A DNA stretch of 7,628 bases, taken from positions 1-7,628 of the forward strand of contig JAILBP010000262.1 in assembly GCA_024680835.1 (NCBI GenBank). Reading direction: 5' to 3'. This document shows positions 5,867 through 7,628 of this stretch, in pieces. Numbering within the stretch: position 1 is the stretch's first letter; every line of letters starts with the position of its first letter. The notes below the pieces were generated by a model. It worked only from the letters and a program-made list of their open reading frames with translations, had not been told where the DNA came from and searched no databases. A program made the translations under genes and the position numbers. This DNA comes from RGIG6904 sp024680835. Lineage in GTDB: Bacteria; Bacillota; Clostridia; Lachnospirales; Lachnospiraceae.

Positions 5867-7176
5867 GTTACAACAAAAATATCATAAATTGCCTGAATGG
5901 CCTTCTCAAAATCAGCATTTGAAACGCCTATGATGATGTTAAGCTCAGAAGAACCCTGGTCGATCATGCGTACATTAACTCCCACATGTGCAAGAGCAGA
6001 GAATATACGGCCGGCAGTTCCTCTGGTAGCTCTCATACCGCGTCCAACCACTGCAACAAGGGCAAGATCAGCCTCCATCTCAATGGCATCCGGATCCACG
6101 GACTTATGTATTGCTGCCAGAACCTGCTGTTCCTTGCCTTCAAAATCCTCCTGATGTACGAACACGGTCATGGTATCTATACCCGATGGCATATGCTCGA
6201 TAGAGATCTCGTTCTCCTCAAAAGCTGACAATACTTTGCGGCAGAATCCAATCTCCGCATTCATCATGTCTTTCTCAACATTGACGGCCACAAAACCTTT
6301 CTTTCCCGCAATACCTGTGATGGTATACTCCGGCTTGTGGCAGGTGCTCTCCACGATCATGGTGCCGGGATCTTCCGGCGCATTTGTGTTCCTGATATTG
6401 ATGGGAATTCCGGCTTTTCTCACCGGGAAGATGGCATCTTCATGCAAAACGGAAGCTCCCATATAAGAAAGCTCCCGGAGCTCTCTGTAAGTTACGGTAT
6501 GTATGACCGCAGGATCCCTTATAATGCGCGGATCTGCAACCAAAACTCCGGAAACATCGGTCCAGTTCTCATAGATAGTGGCATGAATGGCCTTTGCCAC
6601 GATGGATCCGGTGATATCCGATCCGCCTCTGGAGAAGGTCTTCACCTCGCCCGAAGCTGTCGCGCCGTAAAATCCCGGTATAACAGCCTTCTGCACGTTC
6701 TTTAAGCGCTCTGTCATAAGCTCGTTTGTGATATCGGCCAGGAAATTACCCTCATCATCAAAACGGATAACATCTGCCGCATCCACAAACTCATAGCCCA
6801 AAAACTTTGCCATGATGATACCGTTCAGATATTCGCCTCTGCTGGCAGCATACTGAACGCCGGCCTTAGCCTTGAAATTAGCCTCTATGGTCTTAAACTC
6901 CTCCTCGAGGTCAAGTTTTAACTTAAGCCCCTTTATGATCTGGTCATATCTGGCATGTATTTTTGAAAGCTTTGTGGAGAAATCCTGATCCTTCTCAGCT
7001 GCAGCATAACATTTGTACAGCATATCAGTGACTTTAGTATCCTTGGCATCTCTTTTGCCGGGAGCTGAGGGAACCACAAAGCGTCTTGAATCATCAGAGT
7101 TTATGATGTCACCTGCCTTTAAAAACTGTTCTGCGCTGGCGAGAGAACTTCCGCCGAATTTCACCACTTTTAACAT
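5857..7176 (-). CDS. lysC: Aspartate kinase with two C-terminal ACT domains
   Basis: It phosphorylates L-aspartate to 4-phospho-L-aspartate (EC 2.7.2.4), the entry step to lysine, diaminopimelate, threonine and methionine. The 439 residues start with the diagnostic VKFGGSS (5-11) and continue with SRGEYLNG (112-119) in the aspartate-binding region, FSRGGSDITGS (181-191), WTDVSGVLVADPR (205-217) and the helix SYMGASVLHEDA (237-248). This covers the amino acid kinase fold to about residue 275. Two ACT regulatory domains follow (about 295-360 and 370-439), so feedback control by lysine and/or threonine is expected; which one cannot be read from the sequence. No homoserine dehydrogenase domain is fused. 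The length fits the longer clostridial monofunctional type, and lysC is used here as the generic symbol. The ATG is preceded by AAGGA (7186-7190), about 10 bases away. A structured leader and a possible promoter lie upstream, and der follows after 34 bases. Confidence 0.95.
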   Translation of the reverse strand: MLKVVKFGGSSLASAEQFLKAGDIINSDDSRRFVVPSAPGKRDAKDTKVTDMLYKCYAAAEKDQDFSTKLSKIHARYDQIIKGLKLKLDLEEEFKTIEANFKAKAGVQYAASRGEYLNGIIMAKFLGYEFVDAADVIRFDDEGNFLADITNELMTERLKNVQKAVIPGFYGATASGEVKTFSRGGSDITGSIVAKAIHATIYENWTDVSGVLVADPRIIRDPAVIHTVTYRELRELSYMGASVLHEDAIFPVRKAGIPINIRNTNAPEDPGTMIVESTCHKPEYTITGIAGKKGFVAVNVEKDMMNAEIGFCRKVLSAFEENEISIEHMPSGIDTMTVFVHQEDFEGKEQQVLAAIHKSVDPDAIEMEADLALVAVVGRGMRATRGTAGRIFSALAHVGVNVRMIDQGSSELNIIIGVSNADFEKAIQAIYDIFVVTQI

Positions 7177-7231
7177 TGTTTTACCATCCTTTTTCTTATT
7201 AAGCTTACGCGTGCTTTGTCAAGTATTCCAA

Positions 7232-7289
7232 CCGGCTTTTCCGTAACCGTGGAAACCGGATCCCCGATCCCTCTCAACGTAAAAAAGCC
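7232..7289 (-). promoter_or_regulatory. Structured leader upstream of aspartate kinase with two competing pairings
   Basis: Segment 7232-7242 (CCGG, CT, TTTCC) can pair with GGAAACCGG (7251-7259), giving a 9-bp stem with a 2-base bulge and an 8-base loop. The same bases 7234-7240 (GGCTTTT) can instead pair with AAAAGCC (7283-7289), which would come earlier in the transcript. GGATC (7258-7262) and GATCC (7266-7270) are also complementary. Mutually exclusive pairings in front of a biosynthetic gene would fit an RNA switch, but I see no lysine-riboswitch or T-box consensus and no terminator T-run. Function is speculative. Confidence 0.3.
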
Positions 7290-7298
7290 CGATGTTTA

Positions 7299-7328
7299 AT
7301 ATTATCATGTATACCATCCCTTTAACAA
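7299..7328 (-). promoter_or_regulatory. Possible sigma-A promoter for aspartate kinase
   Basis: On the minus strand TTGTTA (7323-7328) and TAATAT (7299-7304) are separated by 18 bases, a moderate match to -35 and -10 boxes. The start point would be near 7292, giving a leader of about 115 bases that contains the competing hairpins. The location just past the upstream terminator-like hairpin is sensible. The match is not strong, and readthrough from the upstream gene is an alternative. Confidence 0.35.
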
Positions 7329-7390
7329 TCTGTATATTGCATGAAAATAGAGGGTGTTTACCTTGATTTAATAAACCTTTTAAACATAAC

Positions 7391-7419
7391 ATTAGCGCCT
7401 GAATGCTCAGGCGCATAAT
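7391..7419 (-). terminator. Terminator-like hairpin after the upstream partial gene
   Basis: GCGCCTGA (7395-7402) and TCAGGCGC (7407-7414) form a perfect 8-bp GC-rich stem with a 4-base loop, extended by ATTA/TAAT outside (7391-7394 and 7416-7419) with one bulged base. It lies 34 bases past the stop of the gene at 7453. On the minus strand the stem is followed by a T-rich but interrupted stretch (TAATGTTATGTTT), so it is a plausible but weak Rho-independent terminator. Confidence 0.55.
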
Positions 7420-7452
7420 GATATTCGTACACTATTTTGTGATATCAAAAGA

Positions 7453-7628
7453 TTAACGCTGGTTCTTCTTCCACCAGGGTGTCTTGGACTTCTGCTCCTG
7501 CTTGCCGTAATCAGCATCAAACAGAACCGAAGACTGCGCTGCCTTACTGCGGGCTGCAATACCTGTAAGCTGAGGTCTCTCCTCTCTCTCCTCTCTCTTC
7601 TCAGGCTGAGCGGGCTGTCCGCCTCCCA
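7453..7628 (-). CDS. C-terminal end of an unidentified gene (partial, cut by window edge)
   Basis: An open frame enters from the right edge and ends at TAA (7453-7455), giving the last 57 residues of a protein. It starts GGGQPAQPEK, continues with a strongly charged REEREER run, then QLTGIAARSKAA, a short SSVLFDADYG segment, and a basic, Trp-containing end (TPWWKKNQR). The composition (Gly, Pro, Gln, Glu, Arg, Lys) points to a disordered C-terminal tail rather than a folded domain. Codon use and the well-placed hairpin after the stop support a real gene. I cannot name it. A linker plus basic tip recalls tails of division proteins such as FtsZ, but the FtsZ end consensus (D/I-I-P-x-F-L-R) is not present, so I make no such call. 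Confidence 0.75.
   Translation of the reverse strand, partial: GGGQPAQPEKREEREERPQLTGIAARSKAAQSSVLFDADYGKQEQKSKTPWWKKNQR

Noticed and set aside
7195..7222. A perfect TTGACA (7217-7222) upstream of aspartate kinase as a -35 box
   Set aside because: No good -10 sequence lies at the right distance, and the start point would fall on the ribosome binding site.
7219..7416. A 65-codon minus-strand open frame between the partial gene and aspartate kinase
   Set aside because: Its start codon lies in the terminator-like hairpin, no ribosome site is evident, and the residues resemble translated non-coding sequence.
7177..7452. A lysine riboswitch or T-box ahead of aspartate kinase
   Set aside because: The conserved T-box and L-box core sequences are not visible, and there is no terminator T-run after the leader stems.

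Overview
This window looks like chromosomal housekeeping DNA from a Gram-positive, anaerobic Clostridia-type bacterium, most likely Lachnospiraceae (Butyrivibrio/Roseburia-like). That is an inference from four things: strong GGAGG-type ribosome binding sites, the clustering of a radical-SAM DUF512 protein with Der and PlsY, a secreted Big_2 plus NlpC/P60 wall protein, and family-level sequence features. All supported genes lie on the minus strand, so transcription runs from high to low coordinates.

Layout in order of transcription. At 7626-7453 is the 3' end of an unidentified gene with a disordered, charged C-terminal tail, followed by a terminator-like hairpin (7391-7419). A 276-base non-coding stretch (7177-7452) holds that hairpin, a modest promoter candidate and a structured leader. 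Then come aspartate kinase (7176-5857), the double GTPase Der (5822-4494), the glycerol-3-phosphate acyltransferase PlsY (4497-3805), dUTPase (3833-3396), a PDZ/radical-SAM/DUF512 protein (3350-2028) and a secreted Ig-like/NlpC-P60 protein (2020-212). Spacing is tight: der and plsY overlap by 4 bases, plsY and dut by 29, and the last two genes are 7 bases apart. From der onward, and possibly from the aspartate kinase, the genes probably form one transcription unit.

The genes cover separate core jobs: entry to aspartate-family amino acid and diaminopimelate synthesis (aspartate kinase), 50S ribosome assembly (Der), the first acylation of phospholipid synthesis (PlsY), nucleotide-pool sanitation (dUTPase), an uncharacterised radical-SAM reaction (DUF512), and probable peptidoglycan cutting outside the cell (NlpC/P60). 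They are linked as growth functions rather than as one pathway.

The least ordinary part is the left edge (1-216), downstream of the secreted protein gene. It is packed with complementary segments: an 18-bp closing stem around a multibranched fold of about 130 nt (57-186), further hairpins at 3-30 and 47-62, and a 15-base tandem repeat that is also an inverted repeat and overlaps the stop codon (187-216). It may be a structured RNA or a small dispersed mobile or repetitive element. Sequence alone does not decide between these. I saw no defence system, tRNA, rRNA, CRISPR array or transposase gene.
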